Shown here: piece by piece, positions 10,561-23,784 of the stretch
Numbering within the stretch: position 1 is the first letter of the stretch
Layout: the number at the start of each line of letters is the position of its first letter
Made by a program: the position numbers and the translations under genes
Notes under the pieces: generated by a model
The model's database searches: none
What the model was told of the DNA's origin: nothing
What the model saw: only the letters and a program-made list of their open reading frames with translations
Source: Gordionus sp. m RMFG-2023
Taxonomy: Eukaryota > Nematomorpha > Gordioida > Chordodea > Parachordodidae
Assembly: GCF_954871325.1 (NCBI RefSeq)
Contig: NC_088779.1
Span: forward strand, 20,276,846 to 20,340,845
Length of the DNA stretch: 64,000 nt
Direction of reading: 5' to 3'

Positions 10561-12439
10561 TAAACAAAAAGTTTTTACCATTTGATATCTTTCTCACTCT
10601 AACAATTGTTGTTTACAATAAATTATTTAAATGTTAAACATTTTATATTTGTAACTGAAAAAAAACAATATAATATATGATTGGTTTTACTAACGAATAT
10701 TTGTATTTTTTAAATTTAATTTATTCGAATCGAATAAAAAAATTTATTATTCGATCTTTAGAATAATTTTTTTTAATATTCATGAATATTATCTAATAGT
10801 ATGATATAATTTTGTAGTTTACTTAATGTTATTTTTAAAATGTAAATCATGTTAATTATCTACTAAATTATTAGTTGTCATTTTTATAAAATGATTGAAG
10901 CTTAATTATTTAAATTATAAAGATAAATTTAAATGTATAATTATTAATAATTTATGGGTGTCTTATTATTTTTGGGAACATAAAATATTAGAATAATTTT
11001 TTAAAATATTACATGAAATTAAAGCGGCATTAGTGTATATAGTAATTTATTATGGAAAAGGAGGAGGCAGGGAGGAGTTAATTTTTTAAAAAAATAGGAA
11101 TTAAATTACTAATATCCAGTATTTATAATTTTGAGATGAGACACCAGATTATAATAGTTTTTTTAATTAAAGTTATTTTAGAAAATTAAATTAGATAGAG
11201 GAAAAGAAAGTTTTGCAAAATAAAATATTTTAAAAATAAATTTATTTGGTTCTTGCTCAACGTTTTTCTAAACTTTTGAGTTGGTTTAATGGTTCATATT
11301 TAATCCCATTTCTAAATAAAAAATATTTCGGATGCCCAGTTTACCCCTTTCCTTTAAATGCACTTGGCACTATTGTATTTGTTTTAAAATATTATATTAT
11401 TTTAAACAATTTTGCCCTATATTTTATTGTTATTATTGGTTTCATTTTATTTATCCATACAACTTCGGGAAGAATAAAAATCATATTTTTTTTAGTATCA
11501 TAAAACATTGATTGTGTTTAGAATAAACATCGTCATTTTCAAAAAAGCTGTAAGTTTGAGTGTTCTTGTTTGTTTGAAAAGTTTTCAGAGTCATATTTAG
11601 TTCTGATTCTTTATATCTTTCGCTTCAATTACATATACATAAATAAATAATTGATATTATGTATTTCTATATATACAGTAATATGGCCTTTAGTGATACT
11701 AAACTTATATAATAAAAGGGAATACGAGATATTATTTAATCTTTTGAAAGTGTAACAATTATTCCACCAATAAATTTTGCGGTAAATTTAAACAAAAAAA
11801 AAATACATCACTTGGTAAATTAGATGTATAAGGAAATTTTAGAAATATCCGCGAAATGAAATCAAAAAGAAATACACTAAATAAATTATAGAATATAAGG
11901 TTTTGTACAAATCAATTTTTAGAAAACATTGCTTACAATATGGCTTTTTTTAGTTACGCAGCATCCTTCTTCATACATATAGTGATTTTTTTAAAACATA
12001 GTCTATTACCCATTAATATAGAAAAAGTACACTATATTGCAAATGGTTACTGTATTTAAAAAAGGATAAATACATGTCTAAAAGAGCGAAATATGATTAC
12101 TACTCGATTGATATCAGCCTTCGGTACTGGCACTGAGTGGTATTTTAATCTATTAAACGATTTTAAAGGAAAGAATAATAAAGATTAAAGCGAAGTATAC
12201 ATGAATTATTAAAGTAGTATGCAAGTGATATAGATAAATTTTAAGCCAGTAACGATATAATATATTGCAAAAACTAAAGAACAATGGATATTATTACAGG
12301 AAATACATCGAGGGATGTGAGAGTCAAAAGAATGGCTCAACTGACAAAAGAATGGTTCAACTGACAAAAGAATGGATCAACTTATTGCGACCCGGAATAA
12401 AATAAAATAGGTTGTGCAAAATCTGCAAAAGAATTGGCC
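10561..12439. other. Intergenic, A+T-rich, no gene recognised
   Basis: Contains a TTCGAATCGAA palindrome near 10725-10737 of the kind found in the tandem array at 31.9 kb. The 85-codon frame at 11246-11503 is hydrophobic low-complexity sequence with no start context. From about 12080 the sequence becomes less A+T-rich toward the retroelement fossil. Confidence 0.4.
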
Positions 12440-12900
12440 AAGCTCCTAAAATAGCAAAATATTATAAATAGAGACCAACGATAAAACCATGAATAAAAAA
12501 AGTATATTACCTATTGTGGTAGATATTCAATCTAAATGAGTGGAAGTAAGCATGCTACATAATATGATTAGTGAATCAGTGACTTAAATATGTTCAAGGT
12601 TTGGAAACCCAGAAATAATAGTATTCAATAATGGAGGAAAATTCAAGTCGAGTCAAATAATCAAATTTTATAGGCGGCGAGGTATACGCCAAGTATTTGC
12701 GCCGCCGTATCATCGCGTTTCAAACGGACAAGCGAAATACTCAATAAAAAGGAATCGATTATGAAAAAACAAAAACAGATTATCACTATATAACTTCTTG
12801 GAAAATTATAAGGCTACCATACATCATGAAACAGAATCTATACTTGATGAATTGATATTGGATAAGAGTATGAGCAGTTTCGTCAGGAACTAAAACTTTT
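12440..12900 (+). mobile_element. Ty3/gypsy-type LTR retrotransposon fossil, integrase core part
   Basis: The + strand retains recognisable blocks of a retroviral-type integrase core: a VVDIQSKW-like start, the central DNGG region and a PPYHRVSNGQAK-like block, followed by the short helical stretch usual in gypsy elements. The block order fits Ty3/gypsy integrases. The copy is old and broken, with several breaks; no LTRs, protease or reverse transcriptase were found beside it, though related sequence may begin at about 12080. Confidence 0.7.
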
Positions 12901-14761
12901 CCCCAAATTTTTTTTTATTGTAAATAGGATTTTATTATTAAAATATATATATGTGATTTTTTTTTTGATTCCCTGGAAACAAAATCCTTACTTATACTTG
13001 AGGTTAGTAGAATAAAATAAAGCCCGATTGGTATGAAGCTTAGAGAGGGGAAATATTTATCTATTGTATTTTTTTAAAGCTATAAAATTATTAATTTAAG
13101 ATTATTAAAAGTGGATTAAATAGGTGCAATAAATAGTTTACCCTTTATTAAATTTTTTTAATTTGGGATACCTCCTGATATGGGTGGGGAAGTGTGGTAA
13201 TAATATGATACCATTAAATATATGTTATTTATATAGATAATAATAAATCTCAACTAATGATAAATACAAAAAATTCATTTTGTTTCAAATTTGAAGAGTA
13301 CTTTCAAATGTTGAAATTGATTGAACAAAATTTAATATTAAATCGCACTACTTTAAAAAAAACGATTATTTTATATAATATCTGTTTTGGACCTTTTTTT
13401 GGATTTGGGATCGCCTTAGCTCCTACAACTAAAACTTTAATAGACAAGGTTTCATTCGGTGTATAAAAAGTTTACATTACATTCCAATACTGTGCCACGC
13501 ATTAATTTAAGATATCCTGTTTTGTTGTTATTTTAAAAATTTTCTTATTAAGCTAAATAAAATCAACTCCTTACACTCTTTTGCCACCTCTCCCTAAAAA
13601 ATGAACACAATGTCATTATAAATAATAATTTTATTATAAGCATAAGTTAATAATATTTTAAAATAATTACTATGATTAAAATTAATAAAAGTGTAATCAA
13701 AATTCTAATTTTTTTAAAAAATCAACCCGGCCAAGGGTATAAAAGCGCACCTTTAATAACATTTTTGGGGCGAAAAGACACATAAAATGCTGAAAAGGCA
13801 ATAGAACAAAATCAGAAAATAAAATACAACTCATAAATAAACGACTATCGTAATAAAAAAAACATATCTAATATATTTAAAAAAAACACATAAAGGTCAA
13901 TCATATCCTTTATTGCAGTGTTAATATTATTTATATGTAATCTAAAGAAAAAGCACAAGATTATTTTGATGCAAATACAACTGAAGGCTAAATCTAAATT
14001 GATTAATAAAAATGTTCATGCTCTTCTTTTTCAAATGAAAAACCCTCATAAATTTCTTTTCAAAAAATCTTCAAAAAATTATTGAAACTTGTACAGATGA
14101 TTTAATAATTGAAGATGGATTTGAACTGTTTCCATAAACATTGGTTAGTTTTTTTAAAAATAGGAAAAAGATATAATAAAAATATTTTAGATATAACAAT
14201 TATAGATTCTTAATTTGACAATTTAAATAATTTTATAATAATTTATTATATTCGATAGATTTTTAAGAGTTAATTATTATTTCTAAATCATTTTTTGAGT
14301 GTATCGATATATCAGTATCTAGATACATTTATAGAGTATCTTCTAATAACTTTGTTAGGGATTAATACTAAAAACACTTAGTAGTGACAAAACCATATAA
14401 GTTGGAAGGAGTCCTAAAATAATTAAAATATAATTAAGAACACGAATACCATTTGTATACGTATACTACCCAAAGTTATTAATGATAGGTAACTCATATT
14501 TTATTTCATGATTACAACTTCAAAATACAAAAAATATATTTATATAATCTCTATTTTTAATTTTTTTTTAACTTAAATAGATAATATAATATTGTTAGAT
14601 ATATAAATGCAAAATTTAACAAATTTTAATATTCTGGAATTCAATGGTTTACATTTAAAAAAATTTTAACACTTCAAAAAATACTCGGCCACTTTAAATT
14701 TTTTCATGTTTTTAAAAATTATATTTTATCTTTTGCCTTTATTTATGTCATATTCTTAATA
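12901..14761. other. Intergenic, A+T-rich, no gene recognised
   Basis: Long A/T runs. A 69-codon frame at 13257-13466 has no recognisable domain. GTATAAAAGCGC at about 13738-13749 resembles a TATA box, but nothing coding follows it. Confidence 0.4.
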
Positions 14762-14769
14762 TAACTGTT

Positions 14770-15066
14770 CATAGGCGTAGCCTTGGGAGGAAGGGGCAAG
14801 CGAGGATTTGCCTATTCTCATAAATACCATTTTAAACTAATAATAAAATTTCCGCTATACACCCCCAGCCACCTCTTCACCAAAAATGTATACAATAAAA
14901 GAATTTGAAAGAAAAATAAGGAAAAGTTATAATTTTTTAAATTAACAACTATTATTAAAAATTTCAGAAATAAAGCATTAAAAAAAGCATAAAGATATAA
15001 CATTTCCATTATAAATTATAAGGAAAAGCCCACCCCCTCCCCCAGCAACATTCTGGCTAAGTCATG
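14770..15066. mobile_element. hAT-type MITE, 297 bp
   Basis: Ends CATAGGCGTAGCC (left) and the complement of CATGACTTAGCC (right) are inverted repeats like those of the hAT element at 34146-35683 (CAGTCGCGTAACC / CAGTGGCGTATCC). Flanking 8-bp copies TAACTGTT (14762-14769) and TAACTACT (15067-15074) agree at 6 of 8 positions. G-rich and C-rich stretches sit just inside each end. The 63-codon minus frame inside it is a composition artefact. Confidence 0.7.
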
Positions 15067-15074
15067 TAACTACT

Positions 15075-16370
15075 TTTAACCAGGGTAGTATATTTTAATG
15101 TTCAAATATGATACCGTCAGTCAATATTACTGGTCAAATACAATCAAATTCAAATAATTGCTTTTCACCCTATTTTCTCCTACACCATATCAATACTTTC
15201 AGTCAATCCTATCATTAACTCTAATGATAAAATTATTCAGGCCAGCAAATTCTTCATTAAATTCTCAGCCAATGGACTTGATGGTTTTAGGGTATCTCTT
15301 TTTTAAAATTCATTCTATAGATAATGTTTCGTTCTCCGTGACAGAGTCTTGTTCTGACTCATATTCGATATTATGATTTAATATTTCTTATCAAGGTTAT
15401 GATAAACTCATACCAATTTTATTGTTGTCTAGGTCATCAATCGATTTCTGTTTTTCATGAATATTATCCCAAACCGACCAATTTCATTCAGTCACTTTTC
15501 TTTATGGGCAAAGTTTTTTCCACCAACTTGAGGCCGAAATCTGTATGATATCACTTCTTTTTATTATCAATGTAAAATGCCTAATTTTTGTATATATCAA
15601 ATGCTTCATCAAAATCACTAGATGCTTCCCTTATTAGGGATCCAATATATAAGCGACATTGTGAGCACATTTATTTATATCATTTTTCTTTTTTTCTTCT
15701 TCAGATGTTTTAGAGTATTTAATCAGGGCAACTACCGGTCAATTGACTGAATTACTGCTTTTAGTCGCTTTTAATTACAATTCTATTGATCTACTGTAAA
15801 GCTTATTTTTCAGATACATCTAAAAGAAATATCTGTAGGAAAATTTGAATTTTTATTATGTAAGTTAACTGTTAAATACTTCATAAAAAAATTAAAAATG
15901 GTCTGTAGCCAGAATTATGCTAGGGGGTGGAAGCACTATTTTGAATTGTAGTCATTACTTAAAAAAATGATTAACTTTTACTTATTTTTCTATCAAATGA
16001 TTATTTATAATATAATATATTATATATATTTTGGAAAGAGTGGGGTAGGAGGAGTGTTGGGGAAAAAAATCTGTATTAAATTAAATGATATAGAAACATG
16101 CAAATTTTATAAGGGGGGGGGGTGTAAATATCAACACGCACTATGGATGTAATATAAAGGCAAATCAACCACAATAATAGAGCTTTAACCAATCATATTA
16201 GATCATCGCCATGCCAATTCAATAGAAATATACTCAGAATAGAATTCAATAAGTTCAAATTTCTGTTAGTACCTGTTTACAGACAATTCATTCGATGAGT
16301 TTACTTAAAGTAAAATGATTTATTTCTAACATATTATCAGGCTAATTAATTGTATACTTTCAAAATAAAT
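15075..16370. other. Intergenic, unresolved
   Basis: Between 15160 and 15830 the sequence is less A+T-rich with short open stretches on both strands, including EASSDFDEAFDIYKN on the minus strand near 15600, but no family is recognised. At about 15905-15935 GTAGCCAGAATTATGC followed by GGGGG resembles a hAT-type end without an obvious partner. A G run is at about 16110-16119. Confidence 0.35.
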
Positions 16371-16389
16371 CAGAATTTTTCATCCTCAT

Positions 16390-16715
16390 TTTCTTCAAAG
16401 AACAACGAAATTCCCATAAAAGTATGATGGTGGGCGGTTGCGTAAGAGGAGAGGTTCAAAATTACATTTTTTAGTTGTGGCCTAAAATATAATGATATAT
16501 CAATTTATATTAGGTCAATCTTTGGTTGGTTCCATTAATATTTTCTTTCCTGAAAGAATTTTACATTCCAGTAGGATGGAGATTCATGTTACACACCCAA
16601 AACGACAAAAATGGTTACTAAACAACAATATTAAGACTATCTAATGGCTCGCGGCAAGTCCTGACCTAAACCATATTGAAATCATAATTTATAAAGGTGT
16701 TAAGAAACGTCCAGA
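16390..16715 (+). pseudogene. Tc1-type transposase remnant, C-terminal half
   Basis: Transposase fossil of a third Tc1/mariner lineage. In the + frames one sees SMMVGGCVRGEV near 16415-16455 (family VMVWGCFxxxGVG), a QDGDSCYTPKTTKMV-like stretch near 16575-16620 (family QQDNDPxHTSK, second aspartate) and ASPDLNHIEI near 16650-16685 (family SPDLNPIE, third catalytic block). Stops and frame changes separate the blocks. No terminal repeats were identified, so element limits are unknown. Confidence 0.7.
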
Positions 16716-18566
16716 ACCAAAAATTTTCTTAAAATTAAAAATATTTGAAATTTTATATCTAAAAATTAATGTCAAAATCTAATTTGATCTATACCTCAAA
16801 GAATATTAGCAATTACTAAACACAATTCAGTTTTAAAGTAAGGACGACCAATTATAAATTTTTAACGCTAGAATAACTTAATACCAATTACGTTAACATC
16901 TATATTTTATTTATTTTTTTTGATAAATATTATCAATATAATTAATTTTTTTAGCAAATCAACGTATACAGCAATTTTGCCATAAAATAATGACATAAAC
17001 ACCATATAATTTTTTTTATTAATTATGTAATAATACACTTATGTTATATATAACTGAAAAAAATAGAAAACTATTGTTTCAAAAGGTTAAAAATTAAGTG
17101 ACCAAACATTAATGCGTTGAGTTATAGTTATATAGCTAATCGATTAAAATCAATGATAGATATGAAACAATTTCTGATTTATATCTTTTTTGGCCCGAAC
17201 CAGGCCCGAATTTTTATTTTAAGCATGAACTAGGAAATTTTTAAAATTTATTAGAATTTTTATTAATAATAGTGTGGACCATAAAAAACACTTTAAACTA
17301 AAAAAAATGTCCTAAAGGATAACTTTATTAAAAACAAGAATAGTGTATGCAAATATATATTAATGAATATTAGTAAAATACAATAGGTGGTCTATTACTT
17401 GCCATTTTCTAACGACGAAATCATAATATATAATACTTTTACAAGTTCACTTGCGATGGGATATATTAAACAGATTCTCTTAGATCAAAGAGATCTCTCT
17501 TTATTTAATCTCATTACTTTGAACCAAAATAAGAAACAATTACTGACCATATTTTAACATTATCTCCAAATCTTGACTTATCGAGGCTGTTCATGAGACG
17601 AAAGATGAATGGAATTCATAAATACGAGCCCCATATAAAACAGTCAGTTTGCATTGAAGATGATTGCAAGAACCTAATAGGGACCTACAAATTATGGAAA
17701 TACGTAATTTTTAATATATTAATATATCCAATGTAAATACTCTTGTGAGTATCATTTTCTTTTAAGTACCTATGGCGTCGATGGAAACATCCAAGGATAG
17801 ACGGGATACCTGCGTGTTTAATCTAAGAAATTTACTAATATACGCGAGAAAATAGAGAAATCTGCATGACCATTTTAATTTCCTTTTACAATGCACGTTC
17901 TTAAAACCTTCTGGTAAATTACATTAACAAATTATATGTATTTAGATAAGATAAGCAGAATGACTATCCAAAAACTTTGCTAGCAAATTTTAAGGTAGCT
18001 CAGCTCAGTGTCAACCAATATTAGTACTGTTTGGTTGATTATAATTGACAACTCACCTGGAGGTATGGTGGATAGAATTATTTCTTTCACTTCCTAAATA
18101 TACACATTACTTCAAATCCTGGATAAGATATTTGATCTAACATTAATTACTTGCATTTACACGATAAACCAGCAATAGACATCTAGGGAAATAAAAGATT
18201 CATAATATAATGCTTAACATGCCGGCCCTCAATATCCCTTATCGTAACATAACAATTGCCATATACAGTTTTATCAAATCTGTCACGATAGAAAAATTGC
18301 AGACTATTGTATCATAGAAAGGTTCACGCATTTTATGACACAACCGACGATGGTGACTAGGCTTTGTGACTACTCAGAGGTCTGCAATATCAGGCTTATT
18401 TACTTTAATTTGCTTTCTCCACTACTCCTCGATAACATACTTAAATTGCAATGTGACAACTTCCCAACAGAAAGTGGTCTAACTTGGACAAAATATCCAG
18501 AGATTATTACTCTTTGGAGCTAAACTTGAGTTCATGAATTACTAGTATTCATATAAATATAAGTAT
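16716..18566. other. Intergenic, no gene recognised
   Basis: A short GGCCCGAACCAGGCCCGAA patch at 17193-17212 belongs to the GC-rich repeat class. From 17560 to 18530 the sequence is less A+T-rich; the 62-codon frame at 18335-18523 has no domain I recognise. Confidence 0.35.
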
Positions 18567-18900
18567 AAGGTGTCCCAAAATTAATGGCAATAAAACAAAT
18601 GTTTCATTGGAATAACTAAAATCCTAAAATATCTCACATTTAATAATAAATTATATCAACATGAGAATAAATTTAAGAAAGAGTTGGTTTCTTCGAAAAC
18701 TTTTCACATCAAGAAGATGAAGCTAAATTACTACACCAAACGTAAGAATAAAGGCTACCGGGTGGAGCAAAATAATAAATTAGAAAAAAGTAAGGCTGAT
18801 AAAATAGATTATTTTCTAAATTTCAACAACTTAAAAAGCAGCAAAGATCTTTTAAATGCACTGTTCATTGAATTGACTTAATCATATTATACCATAAAAA
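18567..18900 (+). repeat. Possible mariner-like element end and short unknown frame
   Basis: GGTGTCCCAAAATTAATGGC at about 18568 resembles the outer end of many mariner-type elements. A 65-codon lysine-rich frame follows at 18684-18881. No matching opposite end was found and the peptide is not recognisably a transposase, so this is tentative. Confidence 0.25.
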
Positions 18901-19649
18901 TATCAAGTAGTTATAAATCGGTAACTAAAGGGGAGAATTTGGGAGTCTTGCCCTCACAAAATTTCTACCCCCCCCCCCCTCCCCCTCCCCCCGCCTCCTT
19001 AAATATTTATTGTTTTAAGACATTTTTATATTAGAAATGAGTTTAATTATAAAAAATAAATATATCTTAATTTTACATAATCAATTATTAATATTACACA
19101 TAAATTGGCTAATATTACGCAGATTATGCTTAGTATTATTACATAAATTATCCTTAATATTCATAAATTATTACTAATATGAATTAATTTAGTTTTTTTG
19201 TCAATTACTAATATTTCTATGATTGCATATTTTATATGCCCCCCCCCCCCCACACTCATTCTCCTCAAGATTTTTTTTACTATTCTGATCATCTTTTACC
19301 AAACTATCTTAACCCAGAAAAAGAGCTATATCAAATTTGAACCAAACAATAACTAAATAAATTACTAAACCTATTATTACCTAATTTCCCTTTCATTTGA
19401 TTTCAAAGCATATGCATAAAAAAATAGCATCAATAACTTTACGAACGCTAATTTAGATAAAAAGTCCAAAAGTTTCCCCCCTTAATCGTTTTATTTCTAT
19501 AAGTATTCCCATGAAATGACAGTGGAAACATATATAAAGTTAATAGTAATTAGTAATTCATTAAAGATTAACACAGCCCGATATGGGCATAAAAAGTACG
19601 GATTGTACGGTTAATAATTGATTAGTGTAATAAATTGTTTTTATTTTTT
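18901..19649. other. Intergenic with two poly-C tracts
   Basis: Pyrimidine tracts at about 18968-18992 and 19239-19250 flank roughly 250 bp of A+T-rich sequence and may be inner borders of a decayed hAT-type element. The stretch near 19478-19520 resembles the sequence just right of the second Tc1 element at 6570. Confidence 0.35.
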
Positions 19650-20150
19650 AAATGCAGATGGTTTTAAGTTCTGGATCAAACTCGGACCTCCGAATCCAGG
19701 TTGGGTCTCATTTTCCTTGATTCCGTACCAAACCTGGACCCGACAAATTTAGATATATGAACTTGGACTCTGTTTTACTGGACTCGGGTCCAGACAACAA
19801 GACAAAAGTTTATATTCGGTTAGGTTCAAACTTAATTTTTTGTATTTACTTCTAATGCAATAGGATAAACCTATCCTAACTTGATTAGAGTTTCAAATAT
19901 TTTTACCAGTAAAAATTTTAATGTAAAAAAGATAGCTATTGAATTCTCTAATCTCATTCTTATTTTTACAAAATAAATTTACAGTTTGCATATCTCATTC
20001 TATTCAATAGATAGTTTGGATAATTTAATTGTAATTTTTATATGGACCGGGCATAGACCGAACCCGTTGCTATGTCCGCTATGTATGAACATCCCCCCAT
20101 TTTCATAAAAGATTCAGACCTGGGTCTATACAGCCCAAATTTTTGTTCCC
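19650..20150. repeat. GC-rich GGACCCGGG-type repeat, decayed
   Basis: Repeated words such as CTCGGACC, CCTGGACCCG, ACTCGGGTCCAG and GACCTGGGTC separated by A/T runs. The architecture is that of the GC-rich subterminal repeats at 36.1, 41.4 and 53.8 kb, with different motif details. Ends not defined. Confidence 0.4.
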
Positions 20151-20513
20151 TAAAGGCAAATATTGCAAATATTTAAACTTGATAGCCGAGTGTATATATG
20201 AACGAGGCAGTAAAGGTCATGGAGATTTTTAAAATAAATTTTAAAAAATTTCATAAATTATTTCATTTCTTCGTTTTTTTTAAATTTCTTTTTGAATAAA
20301 GTAGATATAGTGGAAAGAATACTAAAATAAGTAATTTTATTAAAATTGATTTATGTAATTTATTATCGCTTCGCTATCCATTAAACGGGGCTGCATAATG
20401 CTTTCTGGAGAAATTGAATTGGTTTATTTTTAATCTCACTAATTTTATTGTTTTTTAATAGTATATTTTTAGATAAAAGTGGAATTTCTAAATCGAGCCA
20501 TCTCTAAATATTT
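20151..20513. other. Intergenic, A+T-rich
   Basis: No gene or repeat recognised before the hAT element that starts at 20522. Confidence 0.4.
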
Positions 20514-20521
20514 ACGTACAT

Positions 20522-22609
20522 CAGTGGCCCCTACACTTTCTGAGCGAATGAAGCAGAATACTCCCCTGAAAAGTACCCCCCCCCCCTCGAAAAAATGATA
20601 ATTATATTATGACACCCATAAATTTCAAAAATAATTTTTATTGCATCAATTTTTAATATATAATATGAATAAAATGCAAAAAATATATACTTTATAAATA
20701 TTATTTTTAAATTAATAATTTAGATAAATTAGGGGAAGAGAAAGCGAAAGATTTTATAATTTCATCAATATTTAATTGTTTAAATAAATTTTTTTCCATT
20801 GATAATATGGTTAAATTATTGAGAAATGAATTTCATGGTACTACGAAGTCTTGTTTTAATTAATTTAATTTTACTCATGACTCTTTCGGCAGTACATGAG
20901 GTTGTAGGAATGGCTAATAAATGTTTATATAAAATTGTTAAATTAGGGAAAGCAGAAAAATATAAAAGTAGACGATAAGGTAAAATAAATGAATAGTTTT
21001 CCCAATCTGAATCGCAAGTCCCTGAATTATCATCATCATCAGAAGAAGCTAAATAATGTAATGGTAAAAATATTTTAATTAAATAAATTTACAATTCTCA
21101 GAATCTGACAAATCTTTCGATTCTTGAATCTTTAGGTCATGAATAATAATTATATTCCCCATTTTGGCCATCTTATAAATATTTCTAAACTTTAACATTT
21201 CTTCGAAAATTGATTAAATTGTAAAATTCACAGATATCCTCGATATCTTCTTTAATAATTGATTTTTCTGCCATTCCCTTTGGCGTAAATAAATGATGTT
21301 TAATGTAAAAATTTCATCGAATCATCATTAAATCTTTCATTAAGCTACATAATAATTAAATTGAGTGCAGCATAAAACACACCTATTTAAAAGCTAAAAA
21401 AAATTTATATATTTAATGATGAAAGTATATACTCCTTTTTGGATTGTAATGTTTGAAGTCTAGAACTTTCAAAATCAAAGGTAGATTTCTCTCCTTCATA
21501 AAATCTTGTGCCTTTGAAAAACATCCAAAAATTCAGTGTTATTATCTATTAGATTAAAAAGTAATTAAGACAATATTTTTTATACTTCTCAAATTAATCA
21601 AGCAATCTTTTGCCAATTGAATTAGATTTATTGCAAACCCTATATCCTTCAAAATGGTTTGCAATTTTGTACAAGCCAAACTTGTTATCAACAATATTTT
21701 ATCCAGAACACAAAGTGATAAGATAAAATCAAATTTTTCTATTCTAAAGACTATAGCACTAGCCATAGTGGAAGTGGCAGGATCTTCAGAATCCTTTAAA
21801 TTTGTTAAAGCTGCCCTCAAGGCATCATAAAGTAGAAAAAAATTTACAATAGCTTTATATGACGATAGCCAGCGTCTAAATAAAAAAACATTATAAATAA
21901 ATAAGGTACTATTACCGAGTGGTATTCTTGATGCGTAGAAATCGTTGCGATTTTTCCAGATTATTACACTGACATTCTTTGAGTACCTCATATCTTTTTA
22001 CACCATTAAAATAAATATAAATCTCATCTAGTATTCCTAGAACATTTCGAAGTTCTTTAATTGATTGGCATAATTGAACAATATTAAATTTAATATATGA
22101 CAATAACACCAAATAAAAGCAGCCTTTGGCTCCTCTGCTCTAATCAAGGCTGTCACACCATTGATTCTTCCTCTCATTTTTGAGGCGCCATCATAACTTT
22201 GCCCAACTAGAAATTCAAGGGGTAAATTCATCGAGCCAAGTTTGGATATTATATTATGTTTAATATCGAGACCTGTGGTATTTCCCGTACAATATATGTC
22301 AATCAGCCTTTCAACAGGCTTCGGCGTCTCACTATTTTCAACATATCTTACTATCAAAGCTATTGCTTCTGATTTCGAAACATCATACGTGCCATCAACT
22401 ATGATTGTAAAGCACCTGTTAAATGTAATCGGGGGGGGGGGGGGTTATTATTACATTTATAAACCAGAAATCACTTGATCATGATGGATGTAACAAAACT
22501 GTAAAAGAATTAAATAATAAAGAAAATTTTTAAAAAAAGTACCCCCACTCAAATTTACAGAAGCAGTTGCTTCGGACCCCCCCCCCCCCATCCGTTGTAG
22601 GGGCCATTG
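20522..22609 (-). mobile_element. hAT transposon (DUF4371-type transposase), complete ends
   Basis: A 2.09-kb element with inverted ends CAGTGGCCCCTACA (left) and its near complement TGTAGGGGCCATTG (right), flanked by a perfect 8-bp target duplication ACGTACAT at 20514-20521 and 22610-22617. Poly-C tracts lie just inside the left end (about 20576-20587) and right end (about 22577-22589), with a G run near 22431-22444. The transposase remnant is on the minus strand. Perfect duplications argue for a fairly recent insertion although the gene is broken. Confidence 0.88.
20820..22400 (-). pseudogene. hAT transposase remnant, DUF4371 and dimerisation type
   Basis: Minus strand, in order: 22357-22037 with EFLVGQSYDGASKMRGR and FIWCYCHILNLIL, the RNase H-like core typical of DUF4371 hAT proteins; 22037-21900, a helical stretch ending in the basic EKSQRFLR region; 21880-21554 with RWLSSYKAI and FDFILSLCVLDKIL, the central region; then a gap of broken sequence; and near 20915-20825 PTTSCTAER followed by IKTRLRSTM, the C-terminal hAT dimerisation segment. 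The N-terminal zinc-finger part is missing or unrecognisable. At least several frame changes and stops are present. Confidence 0.82.
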
Positions 22610-22617
22610 ACGTACAT

Positions 22618-23780
22618 TACAAAGTCACATAAGAGAGAGGGTAGGAGCGATTTGTATTCAAATTTTTTAATTAGGGGGGGGGTAGAATAAAGTAAAAATA
22701 AACACTATTTGAGATTAAAGTTAAAAATAACTAATAAAAAAAATTTAATTTATTAGTAATTTCTCATTCATTTACAGATAACATTATAGTACAGTTGGAT
22801 GTTATACACACTCATGGCTAATATTTAGAATACAGTTATTAACAACTAGTTGATTATCATCAACTAATGATTATTTATTTCTTGGCTGAATAATCATGAA
22901 GACTGAAAGAATTTACTTAGAATTGTGTTGAGGTTATAAATTGTGGCTCAGCATAAGATTTTAAAATTAATATCTTGGTGTTATAAATTGTGGAGAGGAT
23001 TTGCTTTCAATAAATTTTCTTTCATGAAGACGCTGCCTACTTAATTTATGTTATTGTCAACATGTTCCTAATGGTTTTTTTATATATTAATCAATAAAAA
23101 AGGGTTAATTGGCAAAAGCAATTAAAAACCTGAAAATATTTTTTAGTAGTAAATTGATTTACCCTCAACTTACAACCTACCTATTTGAAGATTTCAAATT
23201 CATATTTAAACATTTTAAAAGTTTTGTTAAAATCGAATTATTTCTTGTCTATGGTATTTTTCGGCTAAATCCTAACAGTCGAAAAAATTCGCTAAGTCTT
23301 GAGGTAAGAGTATATTTCAAGATTGAGTATCCCTTCAGTTTAAACTTGATTGAGGCTAAGATGATAGTTTTCGCTTAAAAATTCTGTTCTGCCTTTTTAG
23401 AGTTGACTTGAAACTTTAAAAATTGAGCTATTTATCGTCACTATGATTACATTCTATGCTACTTTAAATAAAGCAGAAGTGGCAGCGACTTATAAAAATT
23501 TATTTAAAATAATAAATATTAAAATATTGAAAAATGAAAAATGAAATTTATGCTTTTCCATACTCTATGTGACTATAAAAATAAATATGAAAAAGATTAT
23601 TAACTATAAAAATTTTTAATTTTAACATAATAAGAAGAAAGAGGGTTCAAATTTAAAACTTTAGAAAAATTATTAAAATTTTTAGACTGGAAGGGGGCTT
23701 ACCCTCTCCTCAAAATTTGGGAAGTGTGATAAAAATTTTAAAATAAATACATTTACGTAGTATGCATTACCAAGAATATA
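22618..23780. other. Intergenic, no gene recognised
   Basis: G run near 22673-22682. An 89-codon frame at 23109-23378 has average composition for the region and no domain that I recognise; it is left unassigned. Confidence 0.35.
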
Positions 23781-23784
23781 ATAA

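Noticed and set aside
13738-13749. GTATAAAAGCGC as a promoter TATA box
   Set aside because: No coding sequence or exon-like stretch follows within several hundred bases.
23109-23378. An 89-codon frame as a possible small gene
   Set aside because: No domain, no splice partners, and codon composition like the surrounding intergenic DNA.
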